From: Oscheius sp. JU75
Taxonomy: Eukaryota > Nematoda > Chromadorea > Rhabditida > Rhabditidae
Reading direction: 5' to 3'
DNA length: 64,000 nucleotides
NCBI GenBank assembly: GCA_037178855.1
Contig: JASJZC010000005.1
Location: 8,122,001-8,186,000 of the forward strand
Below the pieces are notes generated by a model, which saw only the letters and a list, made by a program, of their open reading frames with translations, did not search any database and was not told the DNA's origin. The position numbers and the translations under genes were made by a program. Positions 1 to 12,400 of this stretch are shown here, piece after piece (the first letter of the stretch is position 1; every line of letters begins with the position of its first letter).

Positions 1-55
1 CTTGCCATTTGTCCAGTTTTCCCTTTCATCCCGATCCCAACCTTTGGACTTTCAG

Positions 56-1045
56 ATGTCCGATCCTAAATACGAGACACGTGAGGCTGAGAGCCTGAGG
101 AAGTTGGCCTTCTTCGGAATTGCCATCTCCACCGTCGCCACCCTGACTGCCATCGTCGCTGTCCCTATGTTGTACAACTACATGCAGCACGTTCAGTCCT
201 CCCTCCAGGCCGAGGTCGACTTCTGCCAGCACAGAACCGACGGTCTTTGGGATGAGTACAAGAGAGTTAGTCTATCTTTTCCTATGTTTCAAACATACAA
301 ACTTAAGTACGAGTCTGCCCACGGAGCTTTCGGACGCATCAAGCGTGAGGCTCACCTCGCCCACCGTCGTTCTGCTGCCACTGGCAAGCACCGTCGTGCT
401 CGTCAAGGATACGATGCTCCCGTCGAGTCTGCTCCTGCCGCCCAGGGAGGAAGCTGCTGCTCTTGCGGAACCGGACCTGCTGGACCCGCTGGAGCCCCCG
501 GACAGGACGGAGCTCCCGGAAACGACGGACAGCCCGGAAACGATGGACAGCCTGGATCTGATGCCGCTCCTGATGCTCAGCCTTCTGCTGATGACTTCTG
601 CTTCGACTGCCCCGCTGGACCTCCCGGACCCGCCGGTAACCCCGGACCCAAGGGACCCAACGGAAACCCCGGAGCTCCTGGAGCCCCCGGAGGAGCCGCT
701 CAACCTGGACCTGCCGGACCTCCCGGACCCCCTGGACCAGCCGGAAACGACGGTCAGCCTGGTGCCCCTGGACAGCCCGGAGCTCCCGGACAAGTCCAAG
801 ACGTTCCCGGCCCTGCTGGACCCGCTGGACCTCCCGGACCTGCTGGACCCCCTGGCCCCGATGGACAGCCTGGTGCCCCTGGACAAGGAGCTCAACCTGG
901 ACCTCAGGGGCCTCCCGGAGATGCTGGATCCGATGGACAGCCCGGAGCTCCCGGACAGCCAGGAAGCCCAGGAGAAGATGGAGCCCAGGGAGACAAGGGC
1001 GCTTGCGACCACTGTCCTCCTCCTCGTACCGCTCCTGGATATTAA
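56..1045 (+). CDS. Cuticle collagen (ROL-6/SQT-like group)
   Basis: Structural protein of the nematode cuticle, secreted by the epidermis. The ATG at 56 follows TTTCAG, so it is probably a trans-spliced start. The protein begins with a short cytoplasmic stretch, then a hydrophobic segment at about residues 18-42 (signal anchor), then the conserved block containing [14 protein letters not shown] furin-like site (KHRRARQ) lies near residue 120. Gly-X-Y repeats run from about residue 143 to the end, interrupted by short cysteine-bearing gaps (SCCSC, DDFCFDC) that mark the classic collagen blocks. The C-terminus [13 protein letters not shown] is typical of C. elegans cuticle collagens. The stretch 266-307 begins GTTAGT, ends TTAAG and is 42 nt long, so it may be an in-frame intron. 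Removing it shortens the protein from 329 to about 315 residues. Confidence 0.93.
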   Translation: MSDPKYETREAESLRKLAFFGIAISTVATLTAIVAVPMLYNYMQHVQSSLQAEVDFCQHRTDGLWDEYKRVSLSFPMFQTYKLKYESAHGAFGRIKREAHLAHRRSAATGKHRRARQGYDAPVESAPAAQGGSCCSCGTGPAGPAGAPGQDGAPGNDGQPGNDGQPGSDAAPDAQPSADDFCFDCPAGPPGPAGNPGPKGPNGNPGAPGAPGGAAQPGPAGPPGPPGPAGNDGQPGAPGQPGAPGQVQDVPGPAGPAGPPGPAGPPGPDGQPGAPGQGAQPGPQGPPGDAGSDGQPGAPGQPGSPGEDGAQGDKGACDHCPPPRTAPGY

Positions 1046-1240
1046 GCGGGTCCTTCATCTCGTCTATACATATCGTTTTCATAATCTCGAATAAACCGCT
1101 AGTTTTTGCAAACACTTGCTGTTTTTCGCTTTTTCAAACACTCTTTTTATTGGTTTACACGGGTGAATGGCCTTAGGCACCAGTGGCATGAAAACTGGCT
1201 ATGATCGCATCTCTCTCAGTTTCACCTCGCCGCATGTCAA

Positions 1241-1500
1241 TCAAATGAACTCGGTAGCTACAAAGAAATAACCTGAGGTGAAGACGATGTCACGTGAAAA
1301 GGACTCAATGGTCAGATTGTTTTTGGAAAGAGTGGCGCCAGAGGGGCAGTCTGCAAGCTTCTTATCAGAATGCATAGTTAGACCTGCGCGATAGCATATC
1401 GCTTCTTCTCGGACCACCGGCGTCATCGGATTACCACTTACTTTTGTATAGCAAGAGCCCTTATCCTGTACTTTCACTTCTTGTGCTCTAGAGTTCGGTT
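1241..1500 (-). CDS. Possible small cysteine-bearing ORF, function unknown
   Basis: A minus-strand open frame of about 80 codons ends with a stop at 1241-1243 and contains four cysteines (motifs GSCYTK, AICYRAG, LADCPSG). A possible acceptor (CTCTAG) precedes it, but I see no ATG or signal peptide exon upstream. It lies in the 845-bp gap between the collagen and the CD36-like gene. It could be the last exon of a small secreted protein or chance. I do not recognise it. Confidence 0.2.
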
Positions 1501-1890
1501 TGTGATGTTTTCACCTTGAGTACTACTCTAGACAGCTGATTTTTTGGTCTTGCTAGATCCCGTTCTAACTTCGTGGTGTTTGTAAACTAATGTTTCTGAA
1601 ACGAAACGCACTTATTTGCCATTTTCCGATTTACAAGAAACACTGGAAATACAGAATATTAGCCTCTCGAAACCTTTTGGACAAAGTTCTGCGATGTAAG
1701 CTATTGTGTGAAAGAGTGTCGGCTTGGATCCAAGTACAAATAGTTAGCTACTTGTGTTCTTCTCTTCTTTTAGTGTTGCTAGTGATAAGACAACAAGGGA
1801 ATAGTTAGCATGCAAGTTATCAGCAGAACTCCGGAGTCTTTTATCGACATAACTATTTGCCAAGCAGAAATTAGCACACATTTTCAGAAC

Positions 1891-4818
1891 ATGAAAGTGA
1901 GGTTAAACCGCTGCGACTACATTATTCTTCTTTTCGCTGTTCTGTTTATTATTGTAGGCACCGTGACGTGGATAATTTTCCCAGAAATCTATGAAAACGA
2001 AGTTCAGGCGGTAATACCTAATGTGCTCTGCAGCAATAAATTTTCCAGAACTTGTTATTCAAGCAGAATGCGGACAAAACGTATCCGAAATCCACGTGGA
2101 TGTGGTCGCATCCACCCATGCTCAACATTATGCGCTTCTTCTTTTTCAATGTTACAAATCCTGATGAAATTTTGTACGAAGGAGCCAAACCAGCAATTCT
2201 TGAGGTACGAAGTCCCGCTTTCTACAACCAAATGGTTTTTAGACCTCTGCTTATACATTCCAAGAGAAAGAAGAGAAAAAATATATGCAGTGGTCGGCTG
2301 ACGGAGACGAGGTCTTCTATGAAAACTACAAATCGTACTATGCGAGACCAGAATATTGTAATGACTGCGATTTTAATGACAAAGTGACCATCCCCAACCC
2401 TGTGGCACTAGTAAGATGGTTTGTCTGAGTATATTCAGTTCTTCTTCAGGGAGCTGCAGCCGACCTTTTCGATCCCCAGTACAATGTTTCTGAGCCATTT
2501 AGAGTGCTTACTGCCTGGACTATGCTGTTGTTGGGAGAATATCCTTTCGTGTGAGTTTAAGTAAAGACTTTAAAGTAAAAGTATCCTACGTAACTCAAAT
2601 AAATTCAATTCGTGTGCGTCATGCAGCTCAGTGGCTGGAAGCCAAGCCCGGCCTGAAAGTGAAGCAAATTACAAACTGTATTCCAGGACACAATCAGTAA
2701 ACGACATTCTTTTCAACGGCTATCCAGACCCTCTTCTATCAGCGGCTCATAGCAAGGTACTACTAAACATTCCGACCAAAAACCACTTTCAGTTCCTCTA
2801 CCATATCGAAGTTCTCTACTTCAATGGTAAAAACATTATTCCTATTCCAATTCCCGATATGCCCAGGATGGCGTTCTTCCTAGGGGTCAGTTTTTTTCTT
2901 TGCTCCACCTTATCAGTGTTCAGTATAACAATAGCCAAGACGCCTGGTACTGGATCAAAACAGGAAGGAGTGATATTGACAGAGTGGGGGAGGTGGTGAC
3001 ATGGGCAAATCAGACCCAGCTTCCAGCTTCCTGGTGGGGAGATGAGTATTCGAGAAGCATCAGGGGATCAGGTTCTCTTTGAGATTTTTTTCACAATTTA
3101 GACTTTTGTAGATTCCGGAAGTTTTTCCAAGATGCACCTGAAAGAGAGTGACACCATCTCAATGTTCCAGTCCTTCTTCTGTCGATCCTTCGATGCCAGT
3201 TACCTGAATCAGTCTTCAGTTCATTCTATTCCAGCCTACAGGTATTTTCACCAAAAGATTTTAGTAACTAGGTTTCAGTTACTCGGTTGATTATGAACAA
3301 TGGGATACCACAGCCGATCAGAATGTTGGATTTCGATATCGGAACGTTGAAAAGATGGACTACTATCCAAGCTGGCCGTCCTGCCCTTCGAGAAAACCTC
3401 TCCTTTGCACGAATCCAATAGTCAACTGTGCCCTACAGGAGAACCTTTGTGACGACTGCTGCCAGGGATCGTTTGTCAATGGCACGTTTTTGTTGCCACC
3501 GGGGATGTATCCATTGGTTTGTTACCCAGGTGAGCCCATCAAATATTTAGAAAGAATGATACATGCAGCAATTCCATCTTTACTTCCCAGACTGTGAGTA
3601 CAAAAACTATTTTGCCTGTTGTAAGAATCGATGCAGTATTGTAGACCACATCCGCGTCATCTTTCGACATGGCAACCACCGGATCGCAACTTTTGAATCC
3701 ATGTGGTTGCCATACAGGCAAATAGCTAACGTAGTAGAGAAAAGATCTGCTTTAACAGGAAAGCGTGGAATGGAGCGTGGAATGTCTGTAAGTGTCTGTA
3801 AGCGTGGAATGTCTGTAAGTGACAGTTTTGTGTAGAGAATATGATCCATGATCGAGGACTAGCCTTTGGCCACAACAGAACAACCGGAATGTCAGAATAG
3901 AACTACTTGATTGTTAGAGGCTCATTCATTTTAGTAGGCTACGTAAGGATCGCCTTCTGGTATCTGGATTGTATCCTCTTAGTCCAAGTGGTCGACATAC
4001 AAGAAGACAACTAGCATAATAAAAAATAGGTTGCGGAATAATGCTAGAGACAGGTATGGCTGTGAAGAGAATGGAATATTGCTGCAATACGCTGCGAATT
4101 TATGGGCAGACAGTAGGTTTTAAATACGGAAATGAAACAATTTGATTAGCTAGAGCTAGAGAAAGTGAACCGGAAATATGCACCTAGGAATATATCTGTT
4201 TGCCAATTGCTTCCAGCAATATTGAAACGCACAGATCTTGGTAGATTCTGTAACAAAGCTTTCACTATTAAGTTAGATGTCGTTTTGTGATTGAACACAT
4301 TTCTAAGAGAAGACCTAATGTTCAGGCAAACTGGAGATGTCACCCTTCTCGGTCATATTCAGTCCTCCACACTTTGTCTATTCTCCTAACCAAGTCATCA
4401 ATTCTGTGCATGGTCTCAGTCCCAACCTCGACGTTCATCGACCAATAGTGTATGCACACGAGCCGGTAAGTTGCGTTCACCCTCTGAGCTAATCAAATTT
4501 CAGTTTTCGGGAACTGTTCTAAGTGTAGTTGTTCAGGTACAAGTTAGCATACCAGTCTTTCCCAATCCTATTGTATTGTGAGTCTGACTGTTTAACCCAA
4601 GTAAACTAAGTTCCAGTCAATTTATGGGCATGCCAACCAGCATAATTCCAATATTTTGGCAATCAGCCAGGGCCGAATTGACTGACGACACTTACCATCT
4701 CATTTGGATAGGATTCGTCTTCGTTCCACTCTTTGTAGACATTTTAAAATACTGCCTCATCGGACTTGGACTCTTTCTGATTGCGGTGGTGGCCTTCCGA
4801 GTCCTTAGGCGAAAATAA
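1891..4818 (+). CDS. CD36/LIMP-2-type class B scavenger receptor
   Basis: Membrane receptor of the CD36 family (CD36, SR-B1, LIMP-2), which binds lipids or lipoproteins at the cell surface or in lysosomes. The ATG at 1891 follows TTTTCAG by 3 nt. An N-terminal membrane segment (IILLFAVLFIIVGTVTW) is followed by a large ectodomain assembled from about ten exons: FFFFNVTNPDEILYEGAKP, then SAYTFQEKEEK, then VNDILFNGYPDPLL, then ASWWGDEYSRSIRGSDSG, a cysteine-rich part (CTNPIVNCALQENLCDDCC) and SPPHFVYSPNQVINSVHGL. The last exon encodes the second membrane segment and a short basic tail ending RVLRRK. Most introns are about 40 nt, but one (about 3532-4323) is about 790 nt and holds a tandem repeat. 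The reading frame is intact. A polyadenylation signal AATAAA is at 4845. Confidence 0.88.
3762..3822 (+). repeat. Short tandem repeat in the large CD36-gene intron
   Basis: The unit AGCGTGGAATG, partly extended by TCTGTAAGTG, recurs three times in about 60 bp. Each extension contains GTAAGTG, a good 5' splice-site match, so the repeat places several potential donor sites inside this intron. Confidence 0.6.
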
Positions 4819-4855
4819 CATGTACTGAACAAAACAATACGGGTAATAAATCTAT

Positions 4856-6297
4856 TTATTTGTTGAGATCTGGGTTATAAAATGAGGACTCTTTTGGGCT
4901 GTTGAGCCTGTAGAGAAGTATGTCAATCATTCGAATCTCTTCCGGGGTTTGGTGATGAACAGAGATGAGCTCGGCAGCAAATGCTTCATATTTCTGATTG
5001 AAAAAACCTTAAAATCTTTAAAGTAAACGCACTCTCTTCTCAGGCCACATTGTCCATTTGGGATCGTCTTCTTTGGTTTCATACGTCTGCTGCATAGAAT
5101 AGGGCAAGAACCGATGCTGCTGTTTAGAATTTCTGGTGTCTAGAGGATAGATTCCTAAATATTCTAAGCAGCTGAAGAGACGATTATTTTTGGTAAAAAG
5201 GGACAGACATAGCCAAACCCACATCCTCGCTGTCGTTGAAGGGACATAGTGTCCTGTTGTGATACAGATTTTTAGCGAAAACCTTCACTGCTCCGTTTGA
5301 GAGAACATATCCAGCACCGCCAGAGTTGTAGCCACCTTTCTACTCATTTTTCTATTAGGAAAGGGCGGTAGCGTACCAGGTAAGGTTTGAAAGTGTAGCC
5401 AAGATAATACGGTTCCGAGGGTTCCAAATGTTTCAGATAGTCCTTCAAGTGTTCGACTATGACGTAAGAATCGTCGTCTGCCTAAAAAAAATACTCTCAA
5501 TTTGGTCCTGAAATCTCTACCTTCATGTACCAGTCAAACTCGCTTGAAATTTCCGTATAAGCATAATAGAATCCTCTCAGTGTCTTGTAGAAAAGATTCA
5601 CATAGGAGTCATCTAGACCAGAGAACACTGTTGTAAAGGGTATTGTCTCGTCTTCAATGGGTTCAGTCGTAAAGAACTGGCCGTGATCACAGCGCTTCAG
5701 CCAAGTCTCATTGACAGCAGGGACCTTAAACAACGCCATTAACTGCACTTGACATGTGAAGGACGAGAGCGAAAGCAAAGGGCAAACATTAAAAAACAAA
5801 TGGTAGAGGGTGGTTGTCTAGCCAGAGTAATTGAGAGAGACTATAACTGGAGGAAACTTGGCTGCTTATAGGTGGCTCACCTACCCTAGTTGTAAAGTAT
5901 TTCGGTGCTGTCAGCACCCAACAGAGGACTGATCCATTCATTGGCAGTTGTAGGGCCGCTTCTGAGCTTTGAACGTCTTCAATTACAGTGAAATCATGCT
6001 CCTTCCGTATTGCATTGAAATTAATTTTATTTTCTTTCGTGGCCACAGAATTCAAAGTTCTGCTAGCAGTTCATGTTAGAGGAAACGAACTTACACGGCT
6101 TTCACCTCTTGGGATAATCTGTATTTCAAAGAAGAAACTAATATAATTACACAAGTCAAACTGATTATACCAGAGAATATTTTCAGACAGGGTTTACCGA
6201 TTGAAATACCCTAAAAACGAGATGGCAATGAACAATATGGACATACCGTTTTGCTATGAATGAACAAGCTGCTCTCAGACGACCGGAATCTTTTCAT
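4856..6297 (-). CDS. Core-1 beta-1,3-galactosyltransferase-like enzyme (GT31, C1GALT1 family)
   Basis: Golgi type II membrane enzyme. The family (T-synthase) adds beta-1,3-galactose to GalNAc-Ser/Thr to form the core-1 O-glycan. I spliced eight exons. Exons 1-2 give a short cytoplasmic tail (MKRFRSSESS) and a membrane anchor (IFSGIISLTCVIILVSS). Exon 3 holds GSVLCWVLTAPKYF, the usual strand before the TW-x-x-RC motif. Exon 4 has NETWLKRCDHGQFF and DDSYVNLFYKTLRGF. Exon 5 begins with ADDDSYVIVEHL, carrying the metal-binding acidic triplet preceded by WYMK. Exon 6 has GGYNSGGAGYVLSNGA and SEDVG. Exons 7-8 end with AFAAELISVHHQTPEEIR. All junctions are in phase and the product is about 390 residues, normal for the family. 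It converges on the CD36-like gene, with its stop 38 bp from that gene's stop. Confidence 0.87.
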
Positions 6298-7081
6298 AAT
6301 CTCAGCTTAGTGTAAGAAGCTTGGGGTAAGATGAATCCGCTGAGTTCAATATGGTGTCTGTAAAAACATGGTTGTTGCGATTGTATCTGAAAAGGGCAGC
6401 TATCCGATAGCTGCGTAATAGCCCACAGGATGAAATATTGTCGACTTCTAGGCTTGTGTGGGGAAGGAAGAGATAGGAAAAGGCGCACCTGGCCTTACGG
6501 AAGGCATAGTTGGCCTAGGTTTTAAAACTACTGACAAAGATTATAGGAAACTGATGCTCCATTGAAGTGCTCAACAACCTTTTTGTGTCCTTCCCCTAAA
6601 ACATGTAACTATGGACCGGCTAAATGATTCATGGACGCCAGCAGCTCTAAGTCTTAACGAAATGAGAGAATACTTTTGAGAAGTTTATAGACTTGTGTTT
6701 TTTTTCTTCCACCGATATAAAACTCTTGGTATTGCTTCGTAGTTTGTAGTTTGAAAAACTCGTAACTCGTGCTATTACACATGCGCAATAATATAGTGAC
6801 CGAAGTATTTTTCCTAGATGCTCAGATCTCAAGTACATCGGCAAAAAATATAAAAAGAAATATAATACATTATTAGCTGTATTAGCTGGAACGAAAAATG
6901 GGCTACTAAACGCAAATCGCAATGTGTGATTTGCGATTACCTGTTGCGCTTAGAGGGCCATTTCTCGTTGCGGCACACATCCCTGGTTGCTATTCTCTCA
7001 GAACAATTACGCCCTAAAACACCTGCAGTACTAATTAAGAACTGGTCGAATTCGTGTTATATTCTGTCTGACGGCGTAGCA
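6298..7081. other. Intergenic stretch
   Basis: Contains the presumed promoters of the galactosyltransferase-like gene (leftward) and the 7TM gene (rightward). I see no further supported gene. Confidence 0.5.
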
Positions 7082-8511
7082 ATGAGCCGAATAAACCTCA
7101 CAAACCCGTGGTATGACGACACTCCTTATGTTATCCTGGGTCTTCCCATAAAGGCTTAGCTGTCTTATTCTTAACTCGCAATTTATTTAGATATTGGCCG
7201 GCGTAGGAGTAGCATTGGTGTTTTTTATTTTCTACTTACAGACATTCCACGCTCCAAAATATCTCTCTTCCACGTATAAGAGACTAATTGTTCTTCATGG
7301 CATACTGTGAGAGAAACAAACTTTTATATTACTAATTAATTTAGGTTAACAATCTCTCTTCCGTACTGTATTTGGCTAAGCTTTCCAATACTCATGCTGC
7401 CTTATCCAGCATATCGTGGTGCAGGATTGTTGACTGACTGGGGTGTTTCACAGCCGCTTCAATATCAAGCAATAATCGCTCTTCTCTTTGGTAGGGAAGC
7501 TTTCTTCTCAACAGCATAAGCTTACCTCAAAACTTCGAGCCTGATAACGTGAGAAACAAGACAAGAGTGAAAATTAAATCCATTGACCATCTATCAAAAC
7601 ACCAATCAATGAAAAAAAACCTAGACAAAGCCGCATAAGCGAAACTTATTAATGGTTTCAATGATGGAGTTCAACTCTTGGCCTTACCATTAGCATACGG
7701 ACAATGATTATATATATATATTCTGTATAGATTTTTTTTAAAGGATATTGTTTCAATGGTTCGAAATCTTGTCCTTTCGACGAGGTTGTACTAATTGTCA
7801 AAAAGCAACAAGCGCCAAAATGTGTTACTTGCAGGAAACTTCTCAGCCGTTGCCGCACTTTTCTACTACAAAATGGACTCCGTTCTTCCACCAGATCATA
7901 TTCTGAACAAAAATTGGATTCGTGTCATATCTTACGGAATGACATACCCGCTTCTTATAGCAACTGTCCCGGTGTACTATTTTGTTTCGTCAAAGAATGA
8001 CGAAAATAATGTCTTGAAACAACGACTCTATCTAGAGTTTGGCGTCGTTTATCCCGATATATTTTCTTCTGATGCTTTCTTCTACAGTCTTGAAAGTTCG
8101 ACTGCCTATTTTGCAGCAGGGTTAGGTGCAGTTGCTTCAACTAACGCATTCTTTGTTATCTCTTTCTCTTGGATAACTATTCACAGAATTCTCAAGAAAA
8201 ACGTATCCCAGATGTCAGTCAACACTAAGAAACAGCATTTGGAGGTCATGACATCCCTAAGCAGTATGGTCTTATCCAGTATGTCTGTAGTTATCCTCAC
8301 CGATGGCTCACTTGGTGCACTTATCATCTCTAGAAGTTGGAGAGCCGACCTCTGCAATTACGCTATATTTTACGCATATATAGGAATTCCTCTGACTCTT
8401 GTCTGCTTCATTATTACGTACAGACCTTACAGACGAGTGATTTTCAATGGTATTATGAGACTGCATCTGGGAAGTCAACAACATTCTGTGTTTTTTGTTT
8501 CACCGATATAA
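7082..8511 (+). CDS. Nematode chemoreceptor-like 7TM protein (Srh/Str-like)
   Basis: Probable seven-transmembrane receptor for environmental chemicals. Exon 1 starts MSRINLTNPWYDDTPY. Joining it to the next exon (ILAGVGVALVFFIFYLQ) needs a GTTATC donor at about 7128, so this junction is the weakest. The next exons read LTISLPYCIWLSFPILMLPY and GLLTDWGVSQPLQYQ, then NFSAVAALFYYKMDSVLPP after a 344-nt intron (7491-7834). A last long exon carries the remaining membrane segments and ends after RPYRRVIFNG. The GLLT-x-(W)GV-x-x-x-x-Q-x-Q and ALFYYKM patterns resemble the Srh group of the Str superfamily. This is by-eye assignment, and other nematode 7TM families remain possible. Confidence 0.68.
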
Positions 8512-9427
8512 ACGATATGAAACTCTTGGCATTACAAGCGGGCTTTTAGCTGAGATTTTGCTTATTTTTCTTTTGTTTGCGGAGCTATCAAGACCTGTTT
8601 CGAAAGTTCAGTTGACCCCACATTCCGAACAAACTGCTTAGGAAGTTGGGTGTCATAATGACATCAAGATGACACCAATACCAACTTTGAAAAAGGTATT
8701 TTATTTATTTTGTTCCGAATAGTAGAATTATCTATGATGGAAAAACGTAAGCATACTATATTTTGTTTATACCTGAACAAGCTAAAGATTTCATGCACCA
8801 CAGTTCTGGTTATTTTCGGCTTTTCAACAAGTTCTGAACTTTGGCGCAAGTTGTGTGCTTCAGCAGTGCGAAACTTATTTTTGTAACTGTATATTAGACT
8901 GACCAATAAGAAGAAAAAAGATGATCGGTTTTAAAACGTATCCAGTAGCAAAAATTTAACTTCGAACCGTAAAACCAAAATCGTACAGAAACGTCATTTT
9001 CAACAGAATGAGAATGGTGCTACCGAGAAACCACCAAACTTCCGTTTTTCTCATTTCACCAATATGAATATTGAAGTTTTCGAGTGGCGAATGTTTTAAG
9101 TTCTTGCTTGCTGATCTTATTCACAGCCACTTGTTAAAAAAGAAATAACTGTATGAGTGGGCTGATGTTATTAGTTGCTTTTCAAATAGTACTCTTTATT
9201 AAACTGACTCAATAAAGCATTTTCGTACATTGAACGAGGAAGAAAAGTTGTCATAGATACAATTTAGAGCAAAGATTCTCTGATAGGGCAACCCGCGACG
9301 GAAAGAGTTCAGGCTAAGAAGTCAACCTGGTGATCACAATCGTTGTTTAATGTTTTGAGCCGGGATACTACGACGATTAGAACTATGAAGACGATTTTTA
9401 AGAAAAAGTGAGCATAGAAAGAGGCAC
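8512..9427. other. Intergenic stretch, AT-rich
   Basis: About 900 bp between the 7TM stop and the end of the RIPOR-like gene. It has short open frames only, and I see no supported gene, repeat or RNA. Confidence 0.5.
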
Positions 9428-12400
9428 TCAGATGCGGGTATACTCGTCGGGATTGACGCGGGACTGTCGTTTGTTGACAGCGTTCAGCTTCAGTAGGAGG
9501 GCTGCTGTCTCCTTACGAATGGCTTCTTTTGGATCACGAGAGGCGACGCAATCGAGCTGCTTCACGATTCGAGGGTTCTGAAAACAGCAACGGTTGTATA
9601 TGTCTTTTTGTTTCACGTTTTTTTTTTAAATTTAAGTAAATCTAATTTCCACTCACGTTGATAATTGCAAGAGCCCTGACAGCTCCTAGTCTCGCTTCCT
9701 CCTCTTCAGCCTCCAGAAGACACAGATACGAAGACAGAAGATCCGACTGAAGGTGGCCACGAGCTTGGGTCAAGTATCGTTCTAAGCCTTCTTTTGCCAA
9801 AAATAAACAGACTCAGTCTCACCAATAGTCTTTCTGTTCATCTGTTCGTCATGAACCAGAAGCATTCCGATGTGTTTCAAGGTGTCCAGGGGAGGCACAA
9901 TGGGAACGTTAGCCAATCGTTCCACAACCTGCAGAACTTTGGACGGCTGACGAGTATCGAGCTGTGTAATCATGTATGCTAAACAGGTGGTCGAAACGAT
10001 GAAGTAATGTGAGTTACCATCATGACCGAGATTTTCAATGTACGAAGGGAAGTGACGGCTACGGAAAACACCGATGAAATGGAAAACAGTAACGATAGAG
10101 TTGTCTTCTTGAACTGGATCGGAGAGCAGTTGAAGGACAGCGTCGGTGACTGCAAACAGAAACTTGCAAAAGTTACAAGAGCAGAAACTACCTTTGTTAA
10201 CCAAATAGGGATAGTTGGCTTCCACAATATGACAGATGTTTCTTCTAATCTGTGCCCTCAGCTCATTCTTCGGCACGACTAGCATACATTCCAAAGGATA
10301 GCAAGTCGAGAGCCAGATCTCTTGCAGTTCTGAGTCAGCACCAATGTCAGTCAGTACATTAGAAATGTTTGGAATGTTCGGAGAGCATCGCGAGAGTCTA
10401 AGAAGGTCATCGAGGGTGACAGTTTCAATCTCCAATCTTTTCAGGATTTCAGTGGATTTGTAGACAAGTGGACTGTTAGGTCCAACGTTGTCAAGGACCT
10501 AAAAATTATTTTTGAAAATAAACTGAGTTATTTGCACCTTAAGGCAGTTGGAAATCCGATTCAAATGGTACCGAAGACAGGCGTCAATCTCTCCGTTTCC
10601 GGTGGCAGTACCTTTGGCATCGTAGACCGGCTCCCAGAACTTGTCGTCCTGTAGACACATCTGTTCCAGTTCAACAGGATCAAGCATTCCTCCGAGACTC
10701 TTCCTACGATCCTTGAGTTGCTGGAAGCGATGCCCCTGACTACGACCCCCGCTCTCCCCATACTTCTTCCGCAGGCCCTCGTTCATGTAAGGGGAGTAGT
10801 TTTGTCGGAGAGAGTCAATTCCACTATCATTCTCAGAGCTGAAGATTGATATAGTGAGATAGTGAAAAAAGCTCACTGCATGTCAGTTGACATCAGAACA
10901 TTGTCATCGAGTTCGTCACTGGCCGTACTGGGAGTCAGGTAGGCAGATCCTCTGTAGTTAGAAGGAGAAGATTGGGATCTGGGACGTCTCTGAAAGATTA
11001 GTTGTCAGAGAATATGGAAAAAAACCGTACCCTGAGCAGTCCTTGCCATTGTTTCAGGTAATCAATCAAGGCCTGAAGTTCTGGGTACATCTCAGCAGAA
11101 ATCCTGTCTGCTCGAGGCATGACACCGTCAATTAGCTCGATGAGTTCAGTCACAGCCACGGATCGGTCACTACTTGTCTCAGAAGGAGGTCCACTGCTTC
11201 CGAACCGTTTGTTGAAAGCCCGAATAGATTCGGGACTCTCGTTCGGAGGTGCATTCAATTGATGGAGACTAACAGTCCGTCTGGCCATAGTCTTCGGAGA
11301 GGAAGACACGTTCCTGCTTTTCCGGAGATCCAGGGTGGACATCTGAATATATTATTTGTTTTGACAGCAAGAGTAACTTACAGCCTCGACAGTGGGTATT
11401 GTCTTGTGGACATCTTGATAAATGTCGTCTAGCAAGTTCGTGCTCGACCTCCATTGTTCCTTCATCGCTGCACGGGCTGCTGATCCTCGTTTCTTTTCAC
11501 GGAGGACAACACGTGGCTTTCGTTCAATTGTATCGGCGGATGGGTTTGCGATCACCGGCTTAGAAGAGGTCTTCGAGGCTAGCAGAGGGCTAGAAAATGC
11601 ATTAGAAGATTCGTTGAGTTGCAAAAGGGACATTTCTAACTGTGCGGCACCCGTATTACCCGGTTCAAGTTCACCTAACTTCTAGTGTCTGTTCACTTCG
11701 ATCAGTAATTAAAGACTTACACCCATGTGACAACCATTTGTAGCTTGATAGTTCCTAAACTGTTCAAGTTCATCGTGACCAGTTGTGGCTGTGATGAAAA
11801 CAGCTCACAAGGGTCGAAAGCTCGTTCGCTAAGCATCTTCGTTTTGAAGAATGTCACTTCAGAAACCTGAATCGTTGAATGGCAAAATAGACTAAAAGTA
11901 TACAAACCTTGACATCGATAGAGCAGTCTGGCTGACAGTTGACGACTGCCTGGTTCTTTTCCCATTTCTGCGTACGGTCTGACTGCGTCTTGCCCTTCGT
12001 CTTCCACTTCATACCAGCGTGACGGACCTGGACTTCGAATACATCGCCGGGCGACATCCTGGCGTAGCCAACAATGGCTGAAACAACATTTAAAAAAAAC
12101 TCTAGAAAACGAACCTTTGACCTCGATCAACATGCGACCCATCATGTTCTGTAGCTCTATTTCCACGGCAGCTGAGCCCTTGTCGGCGTTTTTCCCACCG
12201 CCAAGCGCAGCCCTTGTGAGGTCGGAAATGGAAGAGGAACGAGCTGAAAGCGAGTCTGATCAGTTTCCTTCAACTTCAAGGAAGGAGGAAAGAGGAAATT
12301 GAGGAGCGGCGGAAGGTCGGGCGTCTGTGATCCGGATTGAGACATCAAAATTAACGGCGGATAATTGAGGGTACGCGCGTCCTCCCGGGGAGCGAGTGAG

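Noticed and set aside
252-1094. Long overlapping frames on both strands over collagen 1
   Set aside because: They are shadows caused by the repetitive Gly-X-Y codons. Only the collagen frame has the anchor, cleavage site and conserved ends.
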